The translations under genes were made by a program, and so were the position numbers. DNA of 64,000 nt, taken from assembly GCF_905171775.1 (NCBI RefSeq), contig NC_053501.1, positions 74,395,134 to 74,459,133 on the forward strand, read 5' to 3'. Origin of the DNA: Rana temporaria (taxonomy: Eukaryota; Chordata; Amphibia; Anura; Ranidae). Under the pieces are notes generated by a model. The model searched no databases. It saw only the letters and a program-made list of their open reading frames with translations, and was not told the origin of the DNA. Position 1 is the first letter of the stretch. Each line of letters begins with the position of its first letter. Positions 44,739-54,649 of the stretch are shown in pieces.

Positions 44739-47700
44739 TTATTCCTCTCTCATATTTTCTGCGTATTTCCGAGACTTTTTAAAATCAATCCATGTTTCCC
44801 AGATATCCTTATTTCCTGCCTTGTTCTTTTCGCCACCGTATTTTACTTTCTCCCTCCTATAAGTACCCTCTACAGAGTCGATCCACTCCCATATTTGCGG
44901 GCTTACCGGGTTTCTCCATTTTAGGGGTATCAATCGTTTCGCAGAGTTCAACAAATGCGGAATTAGTGATCCCCTATAATCGTTCACTGGCGTTTCTCCC
45001 CCATGAAAGAGGACTATCCAAGGATTATTTTCCAATTCTTTTTTAGTTATCTCTTTTATCAAAGCCAAAACTTTTCCCCAGAACGTTTTGATTTTTACAC
45101 AGTCCCACCACAGGTGGGCCATCGTTCCTCTTGCCTCACATCCTCTCCAACATTCCTCTGACTCCCCTACTCCGAATTTGGCCATTTTATCTGGGGTAGT
45201 GTACCATCCTGTCAGACACTTGAAGTTCATCTCGGCGGTTTTTACATCAACCGCCGAAGTATGAGTCAAATTAAGGATTCTCCCTATGGTCGTCTTCCCC
45301 CTTGGAACTCCTAGGTCTCTCTCCCATTTCTGTATGTAGTTTAGCGTATCCGACTCGTCTATTTTCTGTAAATATTTATATACTTTGGAGATATTTCCTT
45401 TTGAGCTTTCGGTACTGCACATCTGTTCCAATGTAGTGTACTCCTCTCGTGACCTCAATGGATGTGGGAGGCACTTAACGAATGACACCAACTGAAGGTA
45501 TCTCCACTCGCTGAGTGCCTCCATTTCAATCCTAATTTCGTGAAGGGTCATAATTTTGCCCTCTAGTGTTATGTCTTTTAACTGTGTTCTATTTTTAATC
45601 CACTTACCACCTACCTCTTTAGTCCCAGGTGCAAAATATTCGTTTTCTTTCAAATCTATAAGGGGTGAGTTGAATTTAGTTTTTAATTGTTTGTGTAATC
45701 GATCCCATATCCTTAAAGCGTTATGTGTAATTGCGTGTGTTGACGTGTGTAGGGTTCTATAGTGTGGGGGGTTCCAGATTAATCTCCCTAACTGTGCCCT
45801 CGCTAAGGTGCATTCAATACTTATCCACCTTTTATCCTGTGACTCTTTAGCCCATTCTATGACCCGTGTGAGGACCGAAGCGTTGTAGTATAATCTAATG
45901 TCAGGTACAGCCAGGCCGCCTTTTTTCTTGGTTCGTTTTAGAATTTGGGCAGAGACTCTATGTTTTTTATTGTTCCATATGTAATTCATTAGAAGGGAGT
46001 TAATTATTTTAATATATGACGGAGGCAAATAAATTGGGACCATTTGGAATTTATACAAAATTTTGGGGATAAGTACCATTTTTACCACATTTATCCTCCC
46101 AAACCACGATATTGGTCTATTGTATATAGTTTTAATTTCTCTTTTAATTTCGTCGAGAAGGGGGATAAAGTTTATTCTATATATTTTTTTCAAAGTATTT
46201 GCCATTTTTATACCCAAATACTTTATCTCTCTTTGCCAGGAGAAATTAAATTTCTTCCGCAAATATAATTCTTCGTCTTTGTGGATATTAATATTCAAAA
46301 TCTCCGTTTTTGTTGTATTCATTTTAAAGTTTGAGACCTCGCCATATTGTTTTAAGGTATCTATTAACTTCGGGAGGGTGACTCTTGGGCTGCTTATGTA
46401 GAATAATAAATCATCAGCAAAGGCTGACAGTTTATGCTCATCTTCGCCTACTTCTACCCCATAGATTTCTGGGTTTTGTCGGACCATTGCCAGGAGGGGT
46501 TCCAATGCTAGGACAAAGAGGAGGGGGGATAGGGGACATCCTTGCCTAGTCCCATTTTTCATCTCAAAAGGGGCGGATAAGGATCCGTTAATTTTGATCC
46601 TTGCACACGGGTGGAAATATAGGGTTTTTATTCTCCTTATCATCCCTGGACCTATTCCTATGAATTCTAGGGTTTGTATCAGGAATCCCCAGTCTACCCT
46701 GTCGAAAGCTTTCTCAGCATCAACCGACAGGAATAGACCGGGGGTCCCACTTTCTTTGATCTGCTCCAGGAGAAGGAGCGCCCTCACACCATTATCCTTT
46801 CCCTCTCTCCCAGGTATAAAACCTACCTGGTCTGGGTGGATGATGGCTGTCATCGCTCCCTTCATTCTTTCCGCTAAAATTTTTGCATACAGTTTCGTAT
46901 CTGCGTTTAGGAGTGAGATCGGTCGATAACCCGAACAAGTCGTATTATCCTTTCCCTCTTTTTTGATCACTGTAATCGTTGCTGTTAAAGCCTCTCTACT
47001 CATTTCATAGTCAGTTCCAAGGCCATTAAAGTATTGGCAGAGTCTGGGGATTAAGATGGTACTGAACTTTTGTAGGTAGGCAGATGTAAAGCCATCTGGC
47101 CCGGGACTTTTCCCCTTAGGAGTGTTTTTTAAGGCCTCCCTTATTTCCTGTTCCGTTATTGAACCTTCCATCTCTTCTACCTCCTCTTCTTCTAATTTTG
47201 GGAGATTGGCTAACTGTAGTATTTCCCTACTCTTGACCATTTTTTCGCGTGGGCACCTGATCTTTTGTTGTATATCGTAAAGTTCTTCATAGTAGCTCCG
47301 GAATACTTCTGCTATTTTATTTGTCGCATATACTAAGTCACCATTCCTGTCTCTGATTTTTTCTATAAAATTCCTAGTTTTCTTTTTTCTTACCATTCTG
47401 GCCAAATTTTTACTAGGTTTGTTTCCCCAGACGTATCTTTCTCTCTCTGTCCGGTCTATATGTTTCTTAGTTTCTTGTTCCGCCAGAGCTCTATATTCAT
47501 CCCTTCTTATACTCAACTTATGAAATATTTCCCTCTTTTGCCCCTGTGACTTATGTTCCTGTTCGAGCCGATATATCTCCTCCCTTAGTGTTTTTAATTT
47601 ACTCGTTCTTATTTTGTTCTTCCTTGCCCCTTCTACAATAAAGATTCCCCTTATATACGCTTTATGGGCCTCCCAAAGGGATGCTCTTGAGATACCCTCC

Positions 47701-48533
47701 TTGTCGTTCTCCTGAAAATAACATTCCAACTCTTTCTGTATCCTCTCCGCTACCTCCTCGTCCCCCAACAGACTCTCATCCAATCTCCATTCTGGTGGTG
47801 TGTCTTTTTGTATATAAGTTTTTATTTTTAAGGTTATAGGGGCGTGGTCTGATAACGTCATGATCTCACACCTTGCTTCTATCACACTCTCCAGAAGTCT
47901 GTGGTCGACGAGGACATAGTCGATCCTCGAGTACGTCCCATGCACAGGTGAGAAAAACGTGTAGTCGCGGGCCCTCGGATTGAGGATCCGCCATACATCC
48001 ACCATTTGATTTTGTGTCATTTGTTTTATCAGTATTTTTAGTTGCTCACGATTTGTCCCCTGTGCACAGGACGTACTATCGAGGCTTGGACTCATACAGG
48101 TATTGAAATCTCCCATCAAAACTACATGGCCCTCTTCAAATTCTTTTAGTTTTCTCATGATTTTACTAATATATTTAACCGAGTTTACATTGGGGGCGTA
48201 CACATTAGCTAGGGTATAGATCTCTCCTCCCAGTTTTATTTTCAGGAACAGAAATCTCCCCTCCGGGTCTGTTTGTCTATCCACCAATGTAAATCGGATT
48301 CTACGAGCGAATCCAATAGCAACCCCCCGGGATCGCGATGAGATTGTATCCCCATAATACCATATCGGGTATTCTGTTGAGTAGAGCTTTATATTGGATT
48401 CCAAGGTAATATGGGTCTCTTGAAGATAGGCAATATCTGTTTTATACTGTGTTAATTCACAGAGAATTTTGTGTCTTTTAATATGGGAATTTAGTCCCTT
48501 TACATTATATGAGAGAAACTTGACATCTGTCAT
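44739..48533 (-). CDS. L1 ORF2 protein: endonuclease and reverse transcriptase
   Basis: 1,264 residues without a break. Residues 1-235 are an APE-type endonuclease: YNVKGLNS, LQETH (Glu39), MGDFNT (141-145) and the catalytic SDHAP (228-232). Residues about 450-790 are the reverse transcriptase: GKSPGPDGF, YRPISLLN, KILAERM, GFIPGR, VDAEKAFDRVDW, GTRQGCPLSPLLF and the catalytic FADDLLFY (705-712). The C-terminus has CWRGCEARGTMAHLWWDC, a Cys/His knuckle typical of L1 and Tx1 proteins. It nicks target DNA and copies the element RNA there. All key residues are present, so the protein could be active. Clade L1/Tx1-like; finer placement needs a tree. Confidence 0.96.
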   Translation of the reverse strand: MTDVKFLSYNVKGLNSHIKRHKILCELTQYKTDIAYLQETHITLESNIKLYSTEYPIWYYGDTISSRSRGVAIGFARRIRFTLVDRQTDPEGRFLFLKIKLGGEIYTLANVYAPNVNSVKYISKIMRKLKEFEEGHVVLMGDFNTCMSPSLDSTSCAQGTNREQLKILIKQMTQNQMVDVWRILNPRARDYTFFSPVHGTYSRIDYVLVDHRLLESVIEARCEIMTLSDHAPITLKIKTYIQKDTPPEWRLDESLLGDEEVAERIQKELECYFQENDKEGISRASLWEAHKAYIRGIFIVEGARKNKIRTSKLKTLREEIYRLEQEHKSQGQKREIFHKLSIRRDEYRALAEQETKKHIDRTERERYVWGNKPSKNLARMVRKKKTRNFIEKIRDRNGDLVYATNKIAEVFRSYYEELYDIQQKIRCPREKMVKSREILQLANLPKLEEEEVEEMEGSITEQEIREALKNTPKGKSPGPDGFTSAYLQKFSTILIPRLCQYFNGLGTDYEMSREALTATITVIKKEGKDNTTCSGYRPISLLNADTKLYAKILAERMKGAMTAIIHPDQVGFIPGREGKDNGVRALLLLEQIKESGTPGLFLSVDAEKAFDRVDWGFLIQTLEFIGIGPGMIRRIKTLYFHPCARIKINGSLSAPFEMKNGTRQGCPLSPLLFVLALEPLLAMVRQNPEIYGVEVGEDEHKLSAFADDLLFYISSPRVTLPKLIDTLKQYGEVSNFKMNTTKTEILNINIHKDEELYLRKKFNFSWQREIKYLGIKMANTLKKIYRINFIPLLDEIKREIKTIYNRPISWFGRINVVKMVLIPKILYKFQMVPIYLPPSYIKIINSLLMNYIWNNKKHRVSAQILKRTKKKGGLAVPDIRLYYNASVLTRVIEWAKESQDKRWISIECTLARAQLGRLIWNPPHYRTLHTSTHAITHNALRIWDRLHKQLKTKFNSPLIDLKENEYFAPGTKEVGGKWIKNRTQLKDITLEGKIMTLHEIRIEMEALSEWRYLQLVSFVKCLPHPLRSREEYTTLEQMCSTESSKGNISKVYKYLQKIDESDTLNYIQKWERDLGVPRGKTTIGRILNLTHTSAVDVKTAEMNFKCLTGWYTTPDKMAKFGVGESEECWRGCEARGTMAHLWWDCVKIKTFWGKVLALIKEITKKELENNPWIVLFHGGETPVNDYRGSLIPHLLNSAKRLIPLKWRNPVSPQIWEWIDSVEGTYRREKVKYGGEKNKAGNKDIWETWIDFKKSRKYAENMREE

Positions 48534-48839
48534 ATGTCTTTTTTTTTTTTTTTTAAGTGTTTGGAATATTTTCTTGTGAAGTCAGTCAGATGGTCTCTCT
48601 GCCTCCCCCCACCCCCCCACTCTTCCCATTCCCTCCCCCTCCCTCCTCCATCCCATCCCCCCTCCCTCCCTCCTCCCCCCTGGCCTATTTTTGGCCTATG
48701 AGCCTTGGAAGGGCGATTTCTCATCTTCACCCTCAACTCCTCTAATTGTGGTGGTGCTCGGGCACTCCCCTGGCTCCCCCCCCTTCCCCTCCCCCCCCCC
48801 CGTCCATAATCCCGGGAATCCAGGCAATTCAGAACATCC
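48534..48839 (-). other. L1 ORF1-ORF2 spacer
   Basis: Purine-rich on the minus strand, with a 16-base A run right beside the ORF2 start (48539-48554) and long GGGAGG runs. No gene. Confidence 0.7.
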
Positions 48840-49877
48840 CTAATCCACCCAAGCCGATAAATCGGGGGGTGCTATCTGCATTTTAGAGCAAAAGTCATTC
48901 AGTTCTTCCGGAAATCTTAGTCGAGCCGTTTTACCTCCCTTAATGCCTATAAGGCATGCCGGGAAGCCCCATTGGTACTTTATATTTTGTGCCCGCATCA
49001 GCTCTAAGAGTGGTTTCAGATGCCTTCTCCTTGCCAGTGTTTCTTTAGATAGATCAGAAAATATTTGTAAGTCAGTCTCTCTATATCTCAGGGGGGGTTT
49101 CCCCCTAAGTCTTCCCCAAATTTCTGCTTTATCAGCAAAATTCTTGAACCAAACAACAACATCTCTTGGCCCGTATCTATCTATCATCTGAGGATTTCCC
49201 ACTCGATGCACTCTTTCGATTTTGAGGGGCTTCGCATCTGCTGGTCTGTCAAGTAAGGGGCAAAAAATTGTATTCATGACCTCCATGAGGTCTTCCTCCT
49301 TTTCCTCAACTATCGCTCTAACTCTAAGGTTCTGTCGCCTGTTGCGATTCTCCTGGTCCTCTATCCTGTAAGCCGCTACTCTCTGACTCTCGGTCAGGGC
49401 CTTAACCTGCCCTTTCAGGGCGTTTATTTCTTGATCCTGTTCCTCTAATCTCCTTTCTGTCTCTACTACTCTTTCTCTGAGTCCTCCGAGGTCCACTCTC
49501 ACCTTATTGATCTCTGTCTTTATGACATTTTCCATCCTTAATAGCATAGCGTTCATTTCTGCCTTTGTAGGGGGCTGTGTGTCCTGTAAGTCTGGGGCCA
49601 ACACTTCAGTGTTATTGTGGTCTTGCTCGCTTTCTATTGTAGTTTCACTTTTAGAGCTCTCCGCACTATTCGCTCCCTTTTTCGATTCATTCTTCTTCCT
49701 TTCCGTCTTTTTTGCGAGCCCCGGACTTTTAAGACTCCCCTCTTGTGTCATGTATTGCTGTATAGAGCTATTCCCCGGGTTATTCTTAGAGGGTTTTATG
49801 GTGACACCTCTCGTTGACCTATTCATTTTATTGGAGGGTCTAATTCTCTTCCCCAGTTTGAATGAGGATTTTTTCAA
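48840..49877 (-). CDS. L1 ORF1 protein: coiled-coil RNA-binding protein
   Basis: 345 residues. A basic, Ser-rich N-terminus, a predicted coiled coil (about 105-175, heptads such as LLRMENVIKTEINKVRVDL), an RRM-like part (about 180-250, with RRQNLRVRAI and IERVHRVGNP) and a C-terminal domain (about 265-335, with LRYRETDLQIFSDLS and RLRFPEELNDF). This is the transposase_22-type ORF1p layout; such proteins trimerise and coat L1 RNA. The following ORF2 starts 306 bases downstream, so it needs reinitiation or another route. No lesion seen. Confidence 0.93.
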   Translation of the reverse strand: MKKSSFKLGKRIRPSNKMNRSTRGVTIKPSKNNPGNSSIQQYMTQEGSLKSPGLAKKTERKKNESKKGANSAESSKSETTIESEQDHNNTEVLAPDLQDTQPPTKAEMNAMLLRMENVIKTEINKVRVDLGGLRERVVETERRLEEQDQEINALKGQVKALTESQRVAAYRIEDQENRNRRQNLRVRAIVEEKEEDLMEVMNTIFCPLLDRPADAKPLKIERVHRVGNPQMIDRYGPRDVVVWFKNFADKAEIWGRLRGKPPLRYRETDLQIFSDLSKETLARRRHLKPLLELMRAQNIKYQWGFPACLIGIKGGKTARLRFPEELNDFCSKMQIAPPDLSAWVD

Positions 49878-51775
49878 TCTACTCTTGATGATTTTTCCCC
49901 CTTTTTTTTTTTTTTTCCAACCTTGCCTTAGCTCCTCTATATGGGGGTAACTATTCTCCTCTTGTTATTTTCTCCTCTCCCTTTAAGAGGAGAAATAAGG
50001 GGCAGTGGGGGTACAGGCGACAAAGAAGAAGAGGGATATGGCCAAGGGCATCAGCAAGGAAAGAAAATACAGGGGAGGAATCCCCCGTATAACGCACCGG
50101 GAGAAGGGGGGACCAGACGGGGAAGTAAGAAGTAAGAAGGCAAATGAAAAGGGCCCGAAGTAGGGGCACCTCCTCTCCGCCTCCCTATTGAATCCCGCCT
50201 ACTCCCCGTCCGCTACCTAGCTTAATTATTGCAATGGACGAACCAACTGTTTTTTTTTTTTTTTTATCTTCTTGTGTCTGAACTGTCTTCCATATGATTT
50301 TAAATTTTGAGCTGCGGTATTTTCTCTGGCTTGTCCTCCTAACCCATAGGGGGCTTTCTACAGGTTAGATTCCCCAGGCCGCTAATAAGGATTTATATGT
50401 ATATCTGTGGTTAGGGTGAAATTTTTTTTTTTTTTTTTTAACTCCTTATCTATTTTGATTGTCTTCACCCGGTTAAACACTGTATACAGTTCTCAATGTT
50501 GTCTGGCGAGATGTTATAATCTTCTATAGGCACCTGGAGGTTAAGCTCTATTCAGCATCCCTTGGCACGCTATTACCTTCAGCCTATGGTTACATTGCCG
50601 GACTAGTTATCCTGTGTGTCCGCGTTATTTGATCAATACAGTCCTTTTGTATATAGGGGGAGTCCTGCTCCTTCATAGGTTAGTGTATTATATACAGACT
50701 TTTTTATATGTATACCAGAAAAAAGTAGGACTCACCAGTATGCCTTCCCTGGTCTAACTGCCCCTCAAAATACTGGTTACCAGGTATGCTCACCTTACTG
50801 CCATAATACACAGAGGGAGATCAGGCAGGGAAGGAACACTAATGAAGAGGGGGTGAAAAAAGGAAAGAATAAAAAGCGAAAAGAAGCGCGTGTCAAAGTC
50901 CGCTCAGCATCCAATAGGATTTCTACCACAAGTCTCTTTCCTGTAGGGTAGGCAACTTATATCTCTTAATCTTTAGAGACACTTGTCAGCTTGGTACTTA
51001 TTTAAAAATCGCCCATAAACGTTCAGTCTCTTGCTTGGTGATCATGGAAAGCAATACCTTAATAATAATGACAATAGTCCTACTATCCCATTGTATCAAG
51101 ACCATGGCTCAGTCCTTATCCCCGTATATACAGTTTTAGCTCATTGCATATATAATAAAGCACTTATAACCGCTTAATCAAAAAAAAAATTTTTTTCCCA
51201 TTTGTCTCCTGGGCTGCGGCACCTGAAAAGAGTCCCAGCGCAGTAACACAATACCAGGGGGATCAGGGGGGGGGGGGGCCAGGGGGGGGGGGGGGGGGGG
51301 GCGCGGGGTGGCACCCGACCCTGCTCGGCTCTACTGAGCGTCTCACCCAACCTCAGGACCTCCTTGGCGACCTGTTGCTGCCGCTGCCAGTGCTGCTGGG
51401 GCTCCGTTTTCTGTCCTGAGTCATCCCCGATCGTAGCACAGCGTCCTCCGCTCCACAGCTGCTCCCGGCGTGGTGCTGGCCAATCACGTGGCTTCTTCCG
51501 GGTCACCAGGTATCCCTCTGGGTCCCGACCGTACGGGGGGGGTTCTTTCGTCGAGCCGTGCAGGGCGGGGGGTGAGTCTCCGACTCGGTCGCCGGGGGTG
51601 TCAGCCTCTCACTCTGACATCCACCGGCCCGCTGCTGGATCCGTCGGCTCTCCACTCCCGCTCCCGTGACCACACGCCATGGAGCGCTCCGGCATCTCCC
51701 ACCTACACCTCCCACCTACACGTGCGCGCACATCCCAGCCAGATAATCGTCCTTAGACTGCATTTATTTATGGTG
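49878..51775 (-). promoter_or_regulatory. L1 5' untranslated region with presumed internal promoter
   Basis: 1.9 kb between the target duplication and ORF1. The first 600 bases (51775-51180) are GC-rich with CpGs and a G/C homopolymer run; the rest is AT-rich. L1 elements carry an internal promoter here by family knowledge; I see no specific factor site. Confidence 0.6.
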
Positions 51776-51790
51776 ACCATTATTGTTCTT

Positions 51791-52039
51791 ATGTTGTATT
51801 GCTATGTTCTTTTTATGTGTACCATTCACCTCATATTAAGTACATACTTGATATACCGAATGTACCTTTGTTTCTGTTACACATTTGTACTAAAACTATG
51901 ACCTTTTACAATAATGAAAATCATTTGTAAACAACAAAAAAAAATCGTAATAAGCATACAGTATATTGATTGGTTTGGGCAACAGTTATAAGTGTGTGAA
52001 AACCATGGAAAAGATTTATGGCGTTTTCATATATTTTAT
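51791..52039. other. Host flank of the L1
   Basis: AT-rich sequence. Nothing recognised. Confidence 0.4.
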
Positions 52040-52470
52040 TCTTACTAGTAATGGCAGCGATCTGTGATTTTTAGCTGTACTGCGACATTGCGGCAGACAG
52101 ATCGGACACTTTTGATACATTTTTGGGACTATTGACATTTATACAGCGATCAGTACTATAAAAATGCACCGATTGCTGTGTGTAAATGTCACTGGTTCGA
52201 AGGGGTTAACACTGGGGGCGATCAAGGGGTTAAATGTGATTTCCCTCAGTGTGTTCTAACTGTATGGGGATAGGACTGACTAGGGGAGGAGACATATCGT
52301 TGTTCCTACTTAGCAGGAACAAACAATAGGTCTTCTCTCTCCTGACAGAACAGGGATTTGTGTGTTTACACACACAAATCCCTGTGCTGGCTCTCGTGCA
52401 CACACTCTGGTGGCTCTTAAAGGGGCAGTATATCTGCGTGATGGGGTCGGCAAACGATTAAATATGTGCA
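52040..52470. repeat. Interspersed repeat, probable far end of the CACTTAAGGACCG family
   Basis: Blocks such as GACATTGCGGCAGACAGATC, AGGGGTTAACACTGGGGGCG, GTGTGTTTACACACACAAAT (palindromic) and AAAGGGGCAGTATATCTGCG are typical of a long frog DNA repeat whose other end resembles 26040-26350. Non-coding. Confidence 0.5.
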
Positions 52471-52985
52471 TAAAGTAATTATGATCATGCAATATAATTT
52501 ACAGTATTATGTTGTATGCATATGTTACACAATCAGGTAAATTCAGCTATTAATTGTCAGGCAAAGATTGCTGCTAGTAGTTATTGCTTATGAAAATGTA
52601 TAATAAATTAACATGTGATTGATTTTAAAATAATTGGTGGTAAGATGTTTTGCATGAGCACATGTAACTTTTTTTGTGGGCATAACTATAAAGGAGGTAG
52701 GGTGTTAATGAACACAATTAGGTTTTCTTTTTTCTGGAAACCACTAGTTCACAAACGGCTGAGACATCTGGTTGATTCATATGAAGTCATATTCTACTAT
52801 AGATGTGATATGTTTTGTGGAAATAATCCATACAGTACTACTTGCATTAGCCTCTTTCACTAGGTATCACCACCATGTAAAAAAAAAAAACCAACAACAA
52901 CTGTGCTACCAGTTTTCTCCTGCTTTTAAAAAGCCCAGTTAATATTGGTTTTGCCATGACTTTGTTGTGTTAATCACAATATACA
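52471..52985. other. Unassigned AT-rich sequence
   Basis: No repeat or gene recognised. Confidence 0.4.
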
Positions 52986-54629
52986 TGTAGCACCCTAGAT
53001 AGTGTAAATAGGTTAGCTGTTCGAGTAGGCAAATTGGCTGAATCTGGGTCAGGGTTTAGTGACTTAGGGAGGCTGGATGACTTATATGGCAGCTCTCCGA
53101 CACTTCCCCCTGGTCTGGAAATTGGTAGAAATTTCCAGAACTGGAGGGATGGAGTAAGGAAGGGCTTGCGTGCATATTTATGAGGTTCCTGGCCAATCCC
53201 CAGCAAAATGGACTGGCAGGGGGCAGACTCACCTCATAATTAGACATTAGTCATGCCAGCATGGGAATTTGGTGGAAGATGGAATGCTAAGGAGGTCATC
53301 ACAGGCCCTCACACGGTGCCCCCTAGTCTCGGGTGCTGGAAGGATCCCCCACAACACAGAGGAAACCCTTCCTCGGGGCACGGGAGGAGTAAGAGGAAAG
53401 CAGGATCAGGTCAGCACATCCGGGAGATCTCCTGAGAAGTTGAGAAGTCAGCCAGGTGGGCTGAGTGAGTGAGAAACGTGTAAAGCGCAACACATGCGAA
53501 CTGAATCGCCTCTGGGCGCTGTATCCATTTTATGGGTAAGGAACCCCTTGACCTCAGAAGAGATGGGTTTTAATCTTTCTCCTGAATGCCAAGTGGTCCG
53601 ACTCCAGTCGGATGGTGGTTGGTAGTGCATTCCACAGGCGAGGTCCCTGGACTGCAAATCTTCTATCTCCTTTGGACTTGTATCTGGCTTTGGGTATCTG
53701 GAGTAGGTTTTGATTGGTGGATCGCAGAATGAGTGTTCAGTCTGGGAAGACCGTAGAGAGAGTGTCGGTCTGGGAGGACTGTGGAGAAGTTAGCCAGGAG
53801 GACTAGTGAAAGTTCAGGTCGGCAGTGCCTTAAGAGGTGGTGCTGAGATCAGTGACCACAGAGAGGAAGTGCTGGGAAAGTGTGAGCTGTGTCACTGTCA
53901 GAAACCATGAATCAGACCGAGACAGAAGTACAGTTAAATCACACTTGTTTAATAATAAAAATAAATAGAACAAAAAATAAATAGAACAAAAGTAGTCAAA
54001 ACATAGCCAAAGTTTGGTAACCGGAACGGATAGTCAGACAAGCCAGGAAGTCAGGAAGCCAGGAATCAGCGAGCAGCAAGTAGGATCTGGAGCCAGAAGG
54101 AACATGGGCCAATGAAGGAAGTCTTTAACATGAACTTAGGAGATGGTCTCTGATGTTGACCAGGCGAAGGCAGACATCATCTGGGCTGGACAGCTTAAGT
54201 AAGCAGGACTGACGAGCAGGAAATCATCATAAACAGGTGGGTCACTGTGGAGACGTAGGAGCTGGCAATTAACCGACAACTGATCGGCCACCGGCCAGCC
54301 CAGAGAAGAGCTCAGCCCTGACAGTCATCCGATCTACAAGTATAGGTGCTGCGAGTCCCTGCCTGTAAAGGGCAAACAAGTGAGTGCTGGAAGATGAAAT
54401 TGAGCTGTATATAGGACTGTATATAGGAGAAGGTGTCCCTGAAGTTTGGTTGAAGTCAAGTGGGCATGCCATAATTTCCAATCCAAGTACATATCCAATC
54501 CATCAATAAAACAAATAAACCTAAGTCACGGACAGTTCTCCGGCTGAGTGCCTGTGGAAATTCGGTGTGCATGGCTGTACAGGATGGGAAATCCAATTCA
54601 ACTTGCGGTTCCTTGGGGGGTGCGCTACA
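52986..54629 (+). repeat. LTR of a retroelement with tRNA-Pro-like primer site
   Basis: Starts TGTAGCACCC and ends GGGTGCGCTACA, near-inverted TG...CA ends. TATATA at 54408-54413 and again near 54420, AATAAA at 54505-54510 and 54514-54519, then U5. A solo LTR of another family is inserted at 53896-54323, so the original LTR was about 1.2 kb. No matching 3' LTR in the window. Confidence 0.7.
53896..54323. repeat. Solo LTR nested in the LTR
   Basis: Ends TGTCAGAAACC and GCCCTGACA. Flanks GTCAC and GTCAT agree in four of five bases, consistent with a target duplication. Length 428 bp; contains AATAAA near 53955. Confidence 0.5.
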
Positions 54630-54631
54630 TT

Positions 54632-54649
54632 TGGGGGCTCATCCAGGAT
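54632..54649 (+). promoter_or_regulatory. Primer-binding site, tRNA-Pro type
   Basis: TGGGGGCTCATCCAGGAT lies two bases after the LTR end. It matches the complement of the tRNA-Pro 3' end at 16 of 18 positions by my recollection of the standard PBS-Pro. This is where minus-strand DNA synthesis would start. Confidence 0.7.

Larger units (their letters stand above)
44339..51775 (-). mobile_element. Full-length L1-type LINE with both ORFs open
   Basis: Exact 15-base flanks ACCATTATTGTTCTT at 44324-44338 and 51776-51790. The left flank abuts a T-rich tract (the A tail on the minus strand). Order on the minus strand: 5' untranslated region (51775-49878, GC-rich with a long C/G run at 51258-51301), ORF1, a 306-base spacer, ORF2, 3' untranslated region, A tail. 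Size 7,437 bp. Open ORFs and an undamaged target duplication indicate recent target-primed insertion. Confidence 0.92.

Noticed and set aside
51174..51901. Overlapping frames near the L1 5' end
   Set aside because: GC-rich untranslated region of the L1; frames overlap on both strands with no conserved motif.
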